Below, piece by piece: positions 31,160 through 42,335 of a stretch of 64,000 nt of DNA; within the stretch, counting starts at the first letter, position 1; each line of letters starts with the position of its first letter. This DNA comes from Elephas maximus indicus (taxonomy: Eukaryota > Chordata > Mammalia > Proboscidea > Elephantidae). Where the stretch lies: positions 45,484,608 through 45,548,607 of the forward strand of contig NC_064824.1 in assembly GCF_024166365.1 (NCBI RefSeq), read 5' to 3'. A program made the position numbers and the translations under genes. The notes beneath the pieces are model-generated. The model was not told the origin of the DNA. It was given only the letters and a program-made list of their open reading frames with translations, and did not search any database.

Positions 31160-32385
31160 TCTCCCCGGTTTGAGATACCACCTTCCTTAGACAATTGGGT
31201 CTATTTCTTAGCTTTCTATTTTGTTTCATTGACATTCAGTCTGTTTTTGTGCAAAAATTTTATTATTTTAGCCATCGATCTTTTAATTTTATTATTTTGT
31301 CTTTTTATTTTATTCTTTGTGTTTATATCTTGTGGGGCGGATCCTTTCCTCCCATTCTCATTGCTCTTTTTTAAAAGAGTTTCCTTGAGTATCTTTTTGT
31401 GTGTGTGTGTGTGTGTGTGTTTTAGGTTAAAGCTTATAGTGCAAATTAATTTCTCATTCAAAAATTTAGACACAAATTGTTTTGTGTCATTGGTTGTTAT
31501 CCCCACAATGTGTCAGCACGCTCCCTCTTTTACACTCTGGGCTCCCTGTGTCTGTTTCTCCTGGTTTCCTATCCTTTTCTGCCTTCTCGTCTTTGCCTTT
31601 TGGGCAGGTGTTGCCCATTTGATCTCGTATACTTGATTGAACTAAGAGGGACATTCCTCACGTGTTGTTATTGTCTGTTTTATATAATTTTTGAGTGAAA
31701 GGTGGACTTTCGGGAGTGGCTTCAGTTCTGACTTAGCAGGGTGTTTCTTGACCATTCTTGCTTGTTTCTTTTTTTGTATGAGCTTTATAATTATTTTATC
31801 TACCCCCAGAAAAAAATGTTGGTCTTTTTATTGAGATTCACCTTACATTTATAAACTAAATTTTGGAGAATGGCATCTTCATAATGTTGACTTTCTCTCT
31901 GAGAATATATGTTTGGCTCTTCATTTGTTGAAGTCACTTATATATCCTTCTGGAGCATCTTTCTTATATTGGTTTTGCACATTTTCTGTTAAGCTTATTA
32001 CAAGGAATTTTATTTGGTGGTGGTTATAAATGGCATCTCCTCTTCCATTTTTCCATATAGCTTGTTATTGTTTATATTTACTAAAGCTTTTGATTCTGTA
32101 TATTTTTTTGTCTTCCATCTTTACTGAATTATTGTTTGTTCTACTTTTTGCATTGATTCTGTTGGGCTGTTGAGGCAGGTACCATATCATCTGTTAATAG
32201 AGGTAGTTTTACCTCTGCTTTTCCATTAGTATGTTTCTCATTGTCTTCCCCTATCTAATTCTGTTAGCAAATACAAATACTTTAACTCCATGTTAAATAG
32301 TAGTGGAAATAACGAGTATCTTTGTTTTGTTTTTTTACTTTAATGCCTCTAGATGTTGATTTTTAATTTTTTTCAGACTGATTAT
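31160..32385 (-). mobile_element. Ancient L1M ORF2 fragment, interrupted
   Basis: Reverse ORF2 text in two parts (31160 to about 31390 and about 31745 to 32385): for example GAGATTCACCTTACATTTATA, CTTATATATCCTTCTGGAGC and TTCTGTTAAGCTTATTACAAGG. No intact frame. Confidence 0.8.
31391..31744 (-). mobile_element. Lineage-specific L1 3' UTR inserted in L1M
   Basis: Starts with a TG repeat and TTTTAGGTTAAAGCTTATAGTG, then CCACAATGTGTCAGCACGCTC, GGCAGGTGTTGCCCATTTG and GGGAGTGGCTTCAGTTCTGAC. Flanks GTTTCCTTGA (about 31379) and GTTTCTTGA (about 31743) are probable target duplications. Confidence 0.8.
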
Positions 32386-32387
32386 AT

Positions 32388-32818
32388 GTTGTTGTTATTA
32401 GCTGCCTCTGAGTTGACTTGGACTCCTGGCTCTTCCTGCATCATCCTCACACTTGCCAGCTTGTTCAGGACCATTATTGTGGCTGCTGTGCCAATCAGTC
32501 TCACCAAAGGTCTCCCACACTGTTGTCAGCCCTCTGCTTCACCAAACATGATGTCCTTCTGTAGTGATTGATCCCTTCTGATGAGGTGTCCAGAGCAAGT
32601 GAGTTGGACAGTGTTCTGTTGTGATCCATAAGGTTTTCAGTTTTCAGGAGTAGATCCCCAGGCTTTTTTCCCTGGTCTGTCTTAGTCTGGAAGCTTCACT
32701 GAAATTTGTCCACCATGGATTACTCTGCTAGTATTTGAAATATCAGTGGCATAGCTTTCAGCATCATAGCAAAACACAAGCCACCACAGTATGACAGACT
32801 GACAGCTGGGTGGTGGGA
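32388..32818 (-). mobile_element. Short RTE derivative: 5' leader joined to 3' end
   Basis: The + strand begins GTTGTTGTTATTAGCTGCC (RTE tail) and CATGATGTCCTTCTGTAGTG (RTE 3' region), then passes into AAGGTTTTCAGTTTTCAGGAG, GGAAGCTTCACTGAAATTTG and TCAGCATCATAGCAAAACACAAGCC, which I recall as RTE leader sequence in reverse. The coding body is missing, so this is a non-autonomous element. Confidence 0.6.
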
Positions 32819-32909
32819 CTGATATATAGATGTAGAAAATAAATAATGTATAATGTAGCAGTACATATATATGTAATAAGATACATGCCTGTGTGTATAT
32901 GTAAGTATG

Positions 32910-33075
32910 TGGAGCCCTGGTGGCACCATTGCTTAAGCATTGGGCTACTAACTGAAAGGTCAGCAGTTTGAATCCACCAGCTGCTCTTTGGAAACCCTAT
33001 GGGGCAGTTCTGCTCTGTACTGTAGGGTTGCTATAAGTCGGAATCCACTTAGCAGCAATAGGTTTGGTTTTCTTT
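32910..33075 (+). repeat. tRNA-type SINE
   Basis: GTGGAGCCCTGGTGGCACC to CAATAGGTTTGGTTTTC, followed by a TG/TA tract (33083-33120). Confidence 0.92.
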
Positions 33076-33124
33076 TTTGTAATGTGTGTGTGTGTATATG
33101 TATATACACACACAAATATATGTA

Positions 33125-34048
33125 CATGAGGGTAAATCAGAAAGTATTGCTGCTAGGGTTTCGGTTCATACATAGGTTCATACATGCATGGGTTTATTCC
33201 AAACAAAACATTTCTGTGATCAGTGGATGGTTAGAGACAACTTCTCTCAGTAATACACTTGTCTTAGTCTCGTTGGGGTGCCTTCAAAGGAAAAAAAAAG
33301 GATCCTTTTTGTGCCATGGAAAAAAACGATTCTGAGGTTAGGGCTAATATCAAATTTTTAAGAAAACTGAAGTGGACATCTTCCCAAATCATTGAAGCTT
33401 TGCAACAAGTTTATGGGAATGCTGCCCCACATAAAACAGCAGTTTTTAGAATGGATCAAGTGGTTTAAGGAAGGCCGGGAAGACTTCAAATAGGAGTCAG
33501 GAGAGGGAAGACCAGTCAGAAGGTTATGGCAGCTGTGTTTTGGGATTCTAAAGGGGTAATCTTGATAAATTTTCTGAAGGCCACAGAATGATCACAGGGG
33601 CTTATTATGAAGAAGTTTTGAGAAAGTCAAAAACTGCATTGGTGAGAAAAAGGCCAGGAAAGTTGTGCTGAGGAATTTTTTTCCATCACGACAATGCACC
33701 TGCTCATTCTTCTGTCCAAGAATTTTGTTGAGAAGCCTTACCCTATCCACCCTGCAGCCCCGATCTTGCCCCTTCAGACTTCTTTTTGTTCTTCAAATTC
33801 AGAAGAATATTTAAAAGGGATGTGATTTGAGTCCCTAGAGGATGCCAGAACTGCTGTTTTGACATGGTGTAAGTCAGAGAGCGCAGAATTCTTCAGGGAA
33901 GGGTTAGAGAGGTGGAAACACTGCCTTCGGAGGTGTATAGACCTAGATGGAGGATACATTGAGAGACAGTGGCTTCACATTTTGATATTTTTGTTTAATA
34001 AAGGTTTTTGTGGTTTTGTAGCAATGCTTTTTAACTTAACCTGGTGCG
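33125..34048 (+). mobile_element. Mariner-type DNA transposon, internally deleted
   Basis: Bounded by TA at 33123-33124 and 34049-34050. Terminal repeats (33130-33153 and the complement at about 34018-34044) agree at about 18 of 24 bases. The coding remnant starts at ATGGAAAAAAACGATTCTG (33315) with a helix-turn-helix-like segment (FLRKLKWTSSQIIEALQQVYG), then jumps to the catalytic part: VFWDSKG with the first Asp, HHDNAPAHSS with the second and SPDLAPSDFFLF with the third. Many stops and shifts break it. The usual 100 or so residues between the DNA-binding part and the first Asp are missing, which explains the length of 924 bp against about 1.3 kb for the family. Confidence 0.85.
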
Positions 34049-34054
34049 TACGTG

Positions 34055-34870
34055 AGTGTGTGTGCGTGTGTAAAATCTTCAGTGTTTTATCATGAATGAG
34101 TGAAAATTTCTTAACTGCTTTTTTTTGCATCTGTGATTTTCCCTTTAGATATATTCATTATTGATGAATGTTGTAATATTGAAGCATCCTAAAATGCCTG
34201 GAATGAACTCCATTTTGTAATGAGATATTATTTTAAAAAATGTTTTTAATGTTATTTTTTTTCCCCTTCAAAAGGATTTCCAGAACTTTGGTCTCCTCTT
34301 GGCCAACGGCGGCCACCCCCAGCTTCTAACTTTACGTCTTTATTTAAGCAACCAGCTCTGAGTGAGAGTCACTGTAATTTCTAGATTTCCAGCCAACGGA
34401 GTATGATTGGCGTATTCAGGTATCTTGCCTGGTTCAAGCAACTGTGGTTTAGGGTAGGGTGAGGTGATTTGACAGCTTGGTTGATGGCAGCTCACTCCTG
34501 AGGGAGAGAATGGGTTGGTAGTTCTTAGAAAGTGGACATTGGTGTGAGTGGGACAGATACCTGAAAAGGTATCTATTCTAATTTTTGTATTTCATAATAC
34601 AGAATTTACAGTTAAAGCTAGCAAAATTCCAGATTTACTGTACAGATTTTTTTTTTGGTAAGTGACGTTCTATCACCTGGATCACCGTCAGCTTCCTTAC
34701 CTACCTCTCAGTATGGGTTTCCAGGGTAATTGGAACTAAGACCTGAAAGGGCACTCTGAATCACTCAAAGCCACAGCTTCCCAGAAAAAGTCTTAGTAGT
34801 ATAATGAGACTGTGTGGGTATAATGTTGTGTACTACATGAAATTCTCAAAGAATTAGCACATATGTTACC
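34055..34870. other. No gene seen
   Basis: Unique-looking intron, with GGCCAACGGCGGCC near 34300 the only GC-rich point. Confidence 0.5.
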
Positions 34871-34871
34871 T

Positions 34872-35050
34872 ATAGAATCGTTATTAGTTGGAATCAATGG
34901 CAACGGGTTTGGTTTGGTTTTTTGGTTACATATGGTAATATTATTTCAACCAGAATTTTGTGTTTGAAAGATATGTTTTGATTAAAAATAGTTTTATTGG
35001 GCTGTATTTGGCAGACGTTGGTTGCCGTTGAGTTGATTCTGACTCTGGTG
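34872..35050. repeat. Two SINE 3'-end fragments
   Basis: 34872-34926 is a + tail (TATTAGTTGGAATCAATGGC, GGGTTTGGTTTGG). 35017-35045 is a reverse fragment (TTGCCGTTGAGTTGATTCTG). Confidence 0.65.
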
Positions 35051-35077
35051 AGCGTATGTGTAAACTGCACATATTTA

Positions 35078-35225
35078 AAATGTGCAGTTTGATAAGTGTT
35101 ACGTATATGTACACTTCTGAAAGTCAAGATAAACTCAGTATCCATCACCCTTAAAATTTGTTTGCTCATTGTACTTTATAAGTACTCTTCACCCTTGTTT
35201 CTCAGACACTTACCTGCTGACATCG
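35078..35225 (-). mobile_element. L1M fragment
   Basis: ATGTGCAGTTTGATAAGTG and GAAAGTCAAGATAAACTCAG are reverse ancient-L1 3' text. An 11-bp perfect inverted repeat (35062-35090) sits at its left edge. Confidence 0.6.
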
Positions 35226-35231
35226 TAGACT

Positions 35232-35395
35232 GTTGTTGTTAGGTGCCCTTGAGTTGATTTTTGACTCATAGCAACCCTGTAGGACAGAGTAGAACTGCCC
35301 CATAGGATTTCCTGGGCTGAAATCTTTTTGCAATTGCCAGGCCTTTTCTCTCATAAGCCATGCTTTGGTTATCAGCCAAGCACTTAACCATTTTT
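35232..35395 (-). repeat. tRNA-type SINE with RTE-like tail
   Basis: GTTGTTGTTAGGTGCCCTTG at the 3' side, TAGAACTGCCCCATAGG in the body, ATCAGCCAAGCACTTAACC near the 5' side. Confidence 0.88.
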
Positions 35396-35399
35396 GTGT

Positions 35400-36161
35400 A
35401 TTATATGAGTGGGTTATCTAGGTCTTCCTTAGTTTTCAGGGACTGTGCAATAATTTCAGAAGTGATTTTACAAATCAATAGGTAGCAGAATTTCAAAATA
35501 ATGCTTTTTAATGCCAAATATCAGTCATTTATTTTGCCCACTGTTTTGAGTTTTCTTTGCTACTGTTCATTTCCACTGTTGTGTGAATATTTAAGAGTGA
35601 GTCACATCAATGTTAGCATCTCCTTCCTAAATCAGTAGGTTATGTTAATATTGAAGATGGTGGTCTTAAACACAAAAATTTCATTTAGAACAAAGTTCTA
35701 AAAGTCCAACCATTAGATATGGGAACAAAGAAGTAAACATTTATTAACTTTATCAAGCTCAGTGGAACAAGTTCGTGTTATACAACTTAGAGTTGTTTTC
35801 CAGAAGTTGATTGGTATGTGTGGTATTCCAGAATTATAATACTTAGTGATCCAATATTCTACATAGTAAGATCATTTTCACTTTTACATTTCTATTTAAG
35901 AACATTATCAGTTACTGTATTTTATGCAAATGACTGTGCCTTCTGTAGTTACTGACTATGCCCTCTCCTTGGAGGTATTTCCATCGGTACTGCTTTGCCA
36001 GTTTTTTTTTTTTTTCTAATATGTTGCTGTGAAGAGAGGTTAGCATAGCACTTTCTAGAATGGGGTGGGGAGGAGTGAGGGCAAACCAGTGCAGAAGGCA
36101 CACGTCCTCTCCTCATTCCTTTCTCACATTCCTCACAGGCAGTTAAGAGAGAAACAGAAAT
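35400..36161. other. No gene seen
   Basis: AT-rich intron. 36040-36120 is slightly G-rich, without exon signals. Confidence 0.5.
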
Positions 36162-36169
36162 ATGGGTTC

Positions 36170-37433
36170 CATGTGCATTGCAGCATTATATCGACAGGGA
36201 ACTGCCAGAAATTCAAGCCAGATTCAGAAGAGGACGTGGAATCAGGTACATCATTGCTGATGTCAGATGGATCCTGGCTGAAAGCAGAGAATACCAGAAA
36301 GATGTTTACCTGTGTTTTATTGACTGTGCAAAGGCATTCGACTATGTGGATCATAAGAAATTATGGATAACATTGTGAAGAATGGGAATTCCAGAACACT
36401 TAATGGTGCTCGTGAGGAATCTGTACATGTATCAAGAGGCAGTCGTTCAAACAGAACAAGGAGGATATACTGCGTGGTTTAAAGTAAGGAAAGGTGTACA
36501 TCAGGGTTGTGTTCTTTCACCATACTTATTCAGCCTGTATGCTGAGCAAATAATCTGAAAAGCTGGACTATATGAAGAAAAACACGGCATCAGGATTGGA
36601 GGAACAAACCGGAGATCGCAAATGACACAGTCTTGCTTGCTAAAAGTGAAGAGGACTTGAAGCACTTACTAATGAAGATCAAAGACCACAGCCTTGGGTA
36701 TGGATTATACTTTAGCATAAAGAAAACAAAAATCCTCACAACTGGACCAGTAAGAAACATCTTCATAAATGGAGAAAAGATTGATGTTGTCCAGAATTTC
36801 ATTTTGCTTGGATCCACAACCAAGGCCCATAGAAGCTGCAGTCAAGAAATCATTGCATTGTATTGCATTGCATTGCATTGCATTGCATTGGGCAAAAGAC
36901 CTCTTTTAAAGTGTTCAAATGCAAAGATGTCACTTGAAGATTAAGGTGCGCCTGACTGAAGCCATAGTGTTTTCAGTTGCCTCATATGCATGTGAAAGCT
37001 GGACAGTGAGTAAAGAAGACTGAAGAATAGTTGATGCCTTTGAATTGTGGTGTTGGCGAAGGATATTGAATATACCGGATATTGAATGTACCGTGGACTG
37101 CCAGAGGAATGAACACATCTGTGTTGGAAGAAGTGGAACCAGAATGCTCTTTAGAAGCAAAGATGGCAGAAGCAAGCATGGCAATACTACATCTCACATA
37201 CTTTGGACATGTTATCTGTAGAGATCAGTCCCTGGAGGACATCTTGCTTGGTAAAGTGGAGGGTCAGTGAAAAAGAGGAAGACCCTGAAGGAAATGAATT
37301 GACACAGTGGCTGCAATAGTGGGCTCAGGCATAATAGCAACAGTGAGAATGGCACAGGACTGGGCGGTGTGTTTGTTCTGCTGTACATGGGGTCATTATG
37401 AGTCAGAACCGACTTGATGAACCTAACAACAAC
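36170..37433 (+). mobile_element. RTE-type LINE, 5'-truncated
   Basis: Starts in the reverse transcriptase (YIDRELPEIQARFRRGRG), keeps motif A (FIDCAKAFDYVD), has a stop soon after, loses the YADD box to a deletion near 36605, and continues to KKTKILTTGP and the C-terminal domain, ending AACCTAACAACAAC. Flanked by ATGGGTTC at 36162-36169 and 37434-37441. A CATTG pentanucleotide run (36851-36890) has grown inside it. Confidence 0.9.
36851..36890. repeat. CATTG pentanucleotide repeat
   Basis: Eight CATTG units, one changed to TATTG. The sister RTE copies have only two units at this place, so the tract expanded after insertion. Confidence 0.9.
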
Positions 37434-37441
37434 ATGGGTTC

Positions 37442-38006
37442 TTCAGTTTTTACTCATTTAAAATTTAACATAGCTGTTTGTCTGGAAAGAAAAATCTTTA
37501 CCCTGTTTTTAAGCTCAAAAGGAGTTTATTGCAAATGATCACTTATCTGTTTAGTTGATCAATATTGTCAGGTTCAGTTTTACAGAAAAGCAGAAACCTT
37601 AATAATGTGACTATTCATTTTGTTGATTTTTCAGCTAAAGCCAACATCCTTCCTTGGGGCATTAAGTTAATGAGATACATGGGACTTTACCTGCAGAGAC
37701 TGTATTCATAGAATATTAGAGAAATGGATGGATAACATGGTCTTCAGTTTAGTGTTTCTCAAATAATCTGGGTGAAAGACAAGTGTTTTATAAATTTTTA
37801 ATTTATTGCATACTAATTTGTAAAGTACAGTAAAAATGAATTACTAGAAAAATTAAATTTAGAAAATGTAGATAATACAAGTCCACATTTTTTTATTTGT
37901 TCAATAGATATGAAATTATAATGTCACACTGCTTTAAAACTTTCTAAATGCTTACTCTGAAACTTTACCTCTAGAGGAACATAGCCTTAGTAGCACTGCA
38001 CTAGAC
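37442..38006. other. No gene seen
   Basis: AT-rich intron. Confidence 0.5.
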
Positions 38007-38179
38007 CACTGGTTATAGCAGCATCAGCCATCACTAAGGAATTTGTTAGAAATGTGAGTTGACTGATTCTACCCCAGATCTACTGAATCAGAAACCCTGG
38101 GGTTGGGTCCAGCAATCTGTGTTGAAACAAGACCTCCAGGTAATTCGATGCACAGTAAAGTTTGAGAGCCACTGCCGTA
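38007..38179 (-). mobile_element. MER5A-like hAT MITE
   Basis: CCACTGGTTATAGCAGCATC at the left and TAAAGTTTGAGAGCCACTG at the right, with CTACTGAATCAGAAACCCTGG inside. Confidence 0.85.
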
Positions 38180-38495
38180 GCCTTTTTAAAATGTTGTATT
38201 TATTATCCGGGCTTTTTTTAGTATAAGCTCGTGTAAAGTCTAAACTCTCTTTGAGTGCCAGCTGTGTAAGTGAAAGACTGAAAGACATAATTGCTTATAA
38301 AGTTAAATAGCAAATAATACATGTGATGGAGGGGAAAGATTTAGATGTTTGAAAATACATGTGCTAAATGAAAAAGGAAAGTATTGAGGTACTAGGTGTG
38401 TGGGTCAGATAATTAAAATTCTGTTGATAGAGTTGAGATACATGACTGCTGTCATCTATGTGAAGACTTTGCCCATCAAAACCCTTCACAGTTGC

Positions 38496-41376
38496 CTAAA
38501 CCAAAAGCAAATAAACTGAATTCTTTGGAGGCCAGCGTAGCAAGGGTGGGGTTTTGGGTACCATGGTCTCAGGGGACATCTAAGTCAGTTGGCATAATAA
38601 AATCTGTTAAGAAAACATTCTGCATCCCACTTTGGAGAGAGGTGTCTGGGGTCTTGGACGCTGACAGGTGGCCATCTAAGATGCATCAAGTGGTCTCAGC
38701 CCACCTGGAGCAAAGGACAATGAAGAACACCAAAGACACAAGGTAATTATGATCCCAAGAGACAGAAAGGGCCACATAAACCAGAGCCTGCATCAGCCTG
38801 AGACCAGAAGAACTAGATGGTGCCCAGCTACAACCAATGGCTGCGCTGGTGGGGAATGCAGCAGAGAGCCCCTGATGGAGCAGGAGAGCAGTGGGATGCG
38901 GACCCCAAATTCTTGTAAAAAGACCAGGCTTGGTGGTCTGACTGAGACTATGGGGACCCCAGTGGTCATGGTCCCCGGACCTTCTGTTAGCCCAAGACAG
39001 GAACCATTCCCAAAGCCAACTCTTCAGATGGGTTGGACTGGACAGTGGGATAGAAAATGATGCTGCTGAAGAATGAGCTTCTCTTGGCAAGGAAGAAGTA
39101 AAATTATCTCTGTTTGCAGACGACGTGATCTTATACAGAGAAAACCCTAAGGAATCATCAAGAAAACTACTGAAACTAATAGAAGAGTTCAGCAGAGTAT
39201 TGGAATACAAGATAAGTGTACAAAAATCAGTTGAATTCTTCTACACCAACAAAAAGAACATGGAAGAGGAAATCACCAAATCAATACCATTTACAGTAGC
39301 CCCCAAGAAGATAAAATACTTAGGAATAAATCTTACCAGAGATGTAAAAGTCTTATGCAAAGAAGACTACAATATACTTCTGCAAGAAACCAAAAGTGAC
39401 CTACGTAAGTGGAAAAACATACCTTGCTCATGGATAGGAAAGACTTAACATTATAAAAATGTCTATTCTACCAAAAGTGATCTATACATTTAATGCAATT
39501 CCGATCCAAATTCCAATGACATTCTTTAATTGAGATGGAGAAACAAATCACCAACTTCATACGGAAGGGAAAGAGGCCCGGATAAGTAAAGCACTGCTGA
39601 AAAAGAAGAACAAAGTGGGAGGCCTTACTTTACCTGATTTTAGAACCTGTTATACCGCCACAGTAGTCAAAATTGCCTGTTGGCAACAACAGATACATAG
39701 ACCAATGGAACAGAATTGAGAATCCAGATGTAACTCCGTCCACATATGAGCAAAACAGTTAAATGGTGCAAAGACAGTCTTTTTAACAAATGGTGCTGGC
39801 ATAACTGGATATCCACCTGCAAAAAAATGAAACAAGACCCATACCTCCATGCACAAAAACGAGATGAAAATGGATCAAAAACCTAAATATAAAATCTAAA
39901 ATGATAAAGTTCACGGAAGAAAAAATAGGGACAATGCTTGGAGTCCTAATACATGACTTAAACAGTGTACAAAACATTACTAACAATGCAGAAGAAAAGC
40001 TAGATAAGTGGGAGCTCCTAAAAACCAAACACCTATGCTCATCCAAAGACTTCACCAAAAGATTAAAAAGACTTCCTACAGACTGAAAGGAAGTTTTTAA
40101 CTATGACATTTCCGATCAGCACCTGATCTTTGAAATCTACATGATACTGCAAAAACTCAACTGCAAAAAGACAGATAACCCAGTTAAAAAATGGGCAAAA
40201 GATACGAACAGACACTTCACTAAAGAAGACATTCAGGTAGCTAACAGATACATGAGGAAATGCTCATGATCATTAGCCATTAGAAAAATCCAAATCAGAA
40301 CTACAATGAGATTTCATCTCATTCCAACAAGGCTGCCATTAATCCAAAAAACATGAAACAGTAAATGTTGGAGAGGCTGTGGAGAGACTGGAACACTTCT
40401 ACACTGCTGGTGGGAATGTAAAATGGTACAACCACTTTGGAAATCGATTTGGCACTGCCTTAAAAAGCTAGAAATAGAACTGCCATACGATCCAGCAACC
40501 CCACTCCTGGGAATATATCCTAGGGAAATAAGAGCCTTTACACGAACAGATATGTACACACCCATGTTCATTGCAGCACTGTTTACGATAGCGAAAAGAT
40601 GGAAGCCACCAGGGTGCCCGTCAATGGATGAATGGATAAATAAATTATGGTACATTCACACAATGGAATACTACGCATCGATAAAGAACAGTGAGGAATT
40701 TGAAACATTTCATAACATGGAGGAATCTGGAAGGCATTATGCTAAGTGAATTTAGTCAGTTGCAAAAGAACAAATATTGTATAAGGCCACTATTATAAGA
40801 ACTCAAAATATAGCTTAAACAGAGAAGAAAATATTCTTTGATGGTTACGAGAGTGGGGAGGGAGGGAAGGTGGGAAAGGCGTATTCACTAATTAGATGGT
40901 AAATAAGAACTACTTTAGGTGACAGGAAAGATAACACACAATACAGACGAGGTCAGCACAACTGGACTAAACCAAAAGCAAAGAAGTTTCCTGAATAAAC
41001 TGCTTTGAAGGCCAGCGTAGCAGGGGTGAGGGTTCGGGTACCATGGTTTCAGGGGACATCTAAGTCAATTGGCGTGATAAAATCTATTAAGAAAAAAAAA
41101 AAAAAGAATGAGCTTCTTAGATTGAGTAGACACATGAGACTATGTTGGCATCTCCTGTCTGGAGGGGAGTTGAGAGGGCAAGGGGGTCAGAGGCTGGCGG
41201 AATGGACACGAAGGGAGAGAGTGGAGGGAGGGAAATGTGCTGTCTCATTAGGGGGAGAGCAGTTAGGAGTATATGGCAGGTGTATATACATTTTTGTATG
41301 AGAGACTGACTTGTAGACTTCAACTTTAAAAAAAAACTTAAAGCACAATAATAAAAAAAAAAAAAAACCTGAGGGG
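38496..41376 (+). mobile_element. Outer L1 3' UTR, split by a second L1
   Basis: Left part (38496-39082) runs from CTAAACCAAAAGCAAATAAAC to AAGAATGAGCTTCT. Right part (41118-41368) resumes TAGATTGAGTAGACACATGAG and ends TAAAGCACAATAATAAAAAA. Joined, they read as one continuous L1 3' UTR. Imperfect target duplications end CACAGTTGC at 38478-38495 and 41381-41399. Confidence 0.92.
39083..41103 (+). mobile_element. Inner L1, ORF2 remnant ending at an internal poly(A) site
   Basis: 5'-truncated inside the ORF2 reverse transcriptase: [19 protein letters not shown] (FADD catalytic box near 39115), then [15 protein letters not shown], the C-terminal CWWECKMVQPLWKSIW (about 40410) and DEWINKLWYIHTMEYY (about 40630), stop near 40749. 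Several frameshifts and stops. The 3' UTR stops early after GATAAAATCTATTAAG and a 14-A tail. The 14-bp repeat AAGAATGAGCTTCT at 39069-39082 and 41104-41117 is its target duplication. The frames at 38492-39060 and 40314-41476 belong to this L1 pair. Confidence 0.93.
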
Positions 41377-41980
41377 AAAAAAAAGCTCTGCACAGTTGCA
41401 ACACCTTGGGGCTCCATAGCAACTGATTCATAGACAGCTCTAAGTTGACTGTGTGGCAGATTGTTTCAGTACACATTAAATGAAACTAGCACACTGTTGT
41501 ATTTCAAACCACTTGAGACTGAAATAGGATCTTTTCAGAGATTTGTCTTGATGATTATAGTTTTTGTTTTTAACTTCAATGTCCTGTTACTCGTAGCTAG
41601 TATATAGAAATACAGTTGGTTTTGTGTATTTATCTTGCACCCTGCAATATTGCTAAACTCACTTGTTCTAGTAGTTTTTTGTAGATTCCATCAGGTTTTC
41701 TACTTAGATGAGTATGTCATTTGTGAATAAAGGTAGTTTTACTTCTGTCTTTCCCAATGTGGTTACTTGGTCTTTCTTTCTGCCTGCCTGCCTTTTTTGT
41801 TCTTGATCTTAGGGGGGAAGTAATCAGTATTTCACTATTAAGTATGATGCAGTTATAGGGTTTTTTTTTTGGTAGATACGGTATATCAGGTTGAGGGAAG
41901 TTCCCTTTTATTCCTAGTTTTCTGACAGTTTTAATCAGGAATTGATGTTGGATTTTGTCAAGTGCTTTTTTGGGGTTTAT

Positions 41981-42335
41981 GTTGTTGTTCTGTGCCATTG
42001 ATTCCAACTCATAGCAACCCTATAGGACAGAGTAAAACTGCGCCATAGGGCTTTATTGGCTGTAATCTTTATGGAAGCATACTGCCACATCTTTCTCCTG
42101 TGGAGCAGCTAGTGGGTTCGAACCGCCGGCCTTTTGGTTAGCAGCCATGCACTTTACCACTGAGCCATCTGGGCTCCTCCTCTGGGCCTTTAAACCGAAA
42201 AACCAAACCTGTTGCTGACTCATAGCAACCCTACAGAACAGAATAGAACTGCCCCATAGCAGTGGCTGGTAGATTCAAACAGGCAGTCTTTTGGTTAGCA
42301 CCCAAGCTCTTAACCTCTGCACCACCGGGGTTCAC
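41981..42335 (-). repeat. Two reverse tRNA-type SINEs in the L1M
   Basis: 41981-42178 is the long variant (GTTGTTGTTCTGTGCCATTG to GAGCCATCTGGGCTCC). 42195-42335 is the short form (CCGAAAAACCAAACCTGTTG to GCACCACCGGGGTTC). Confidence 0.9.
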
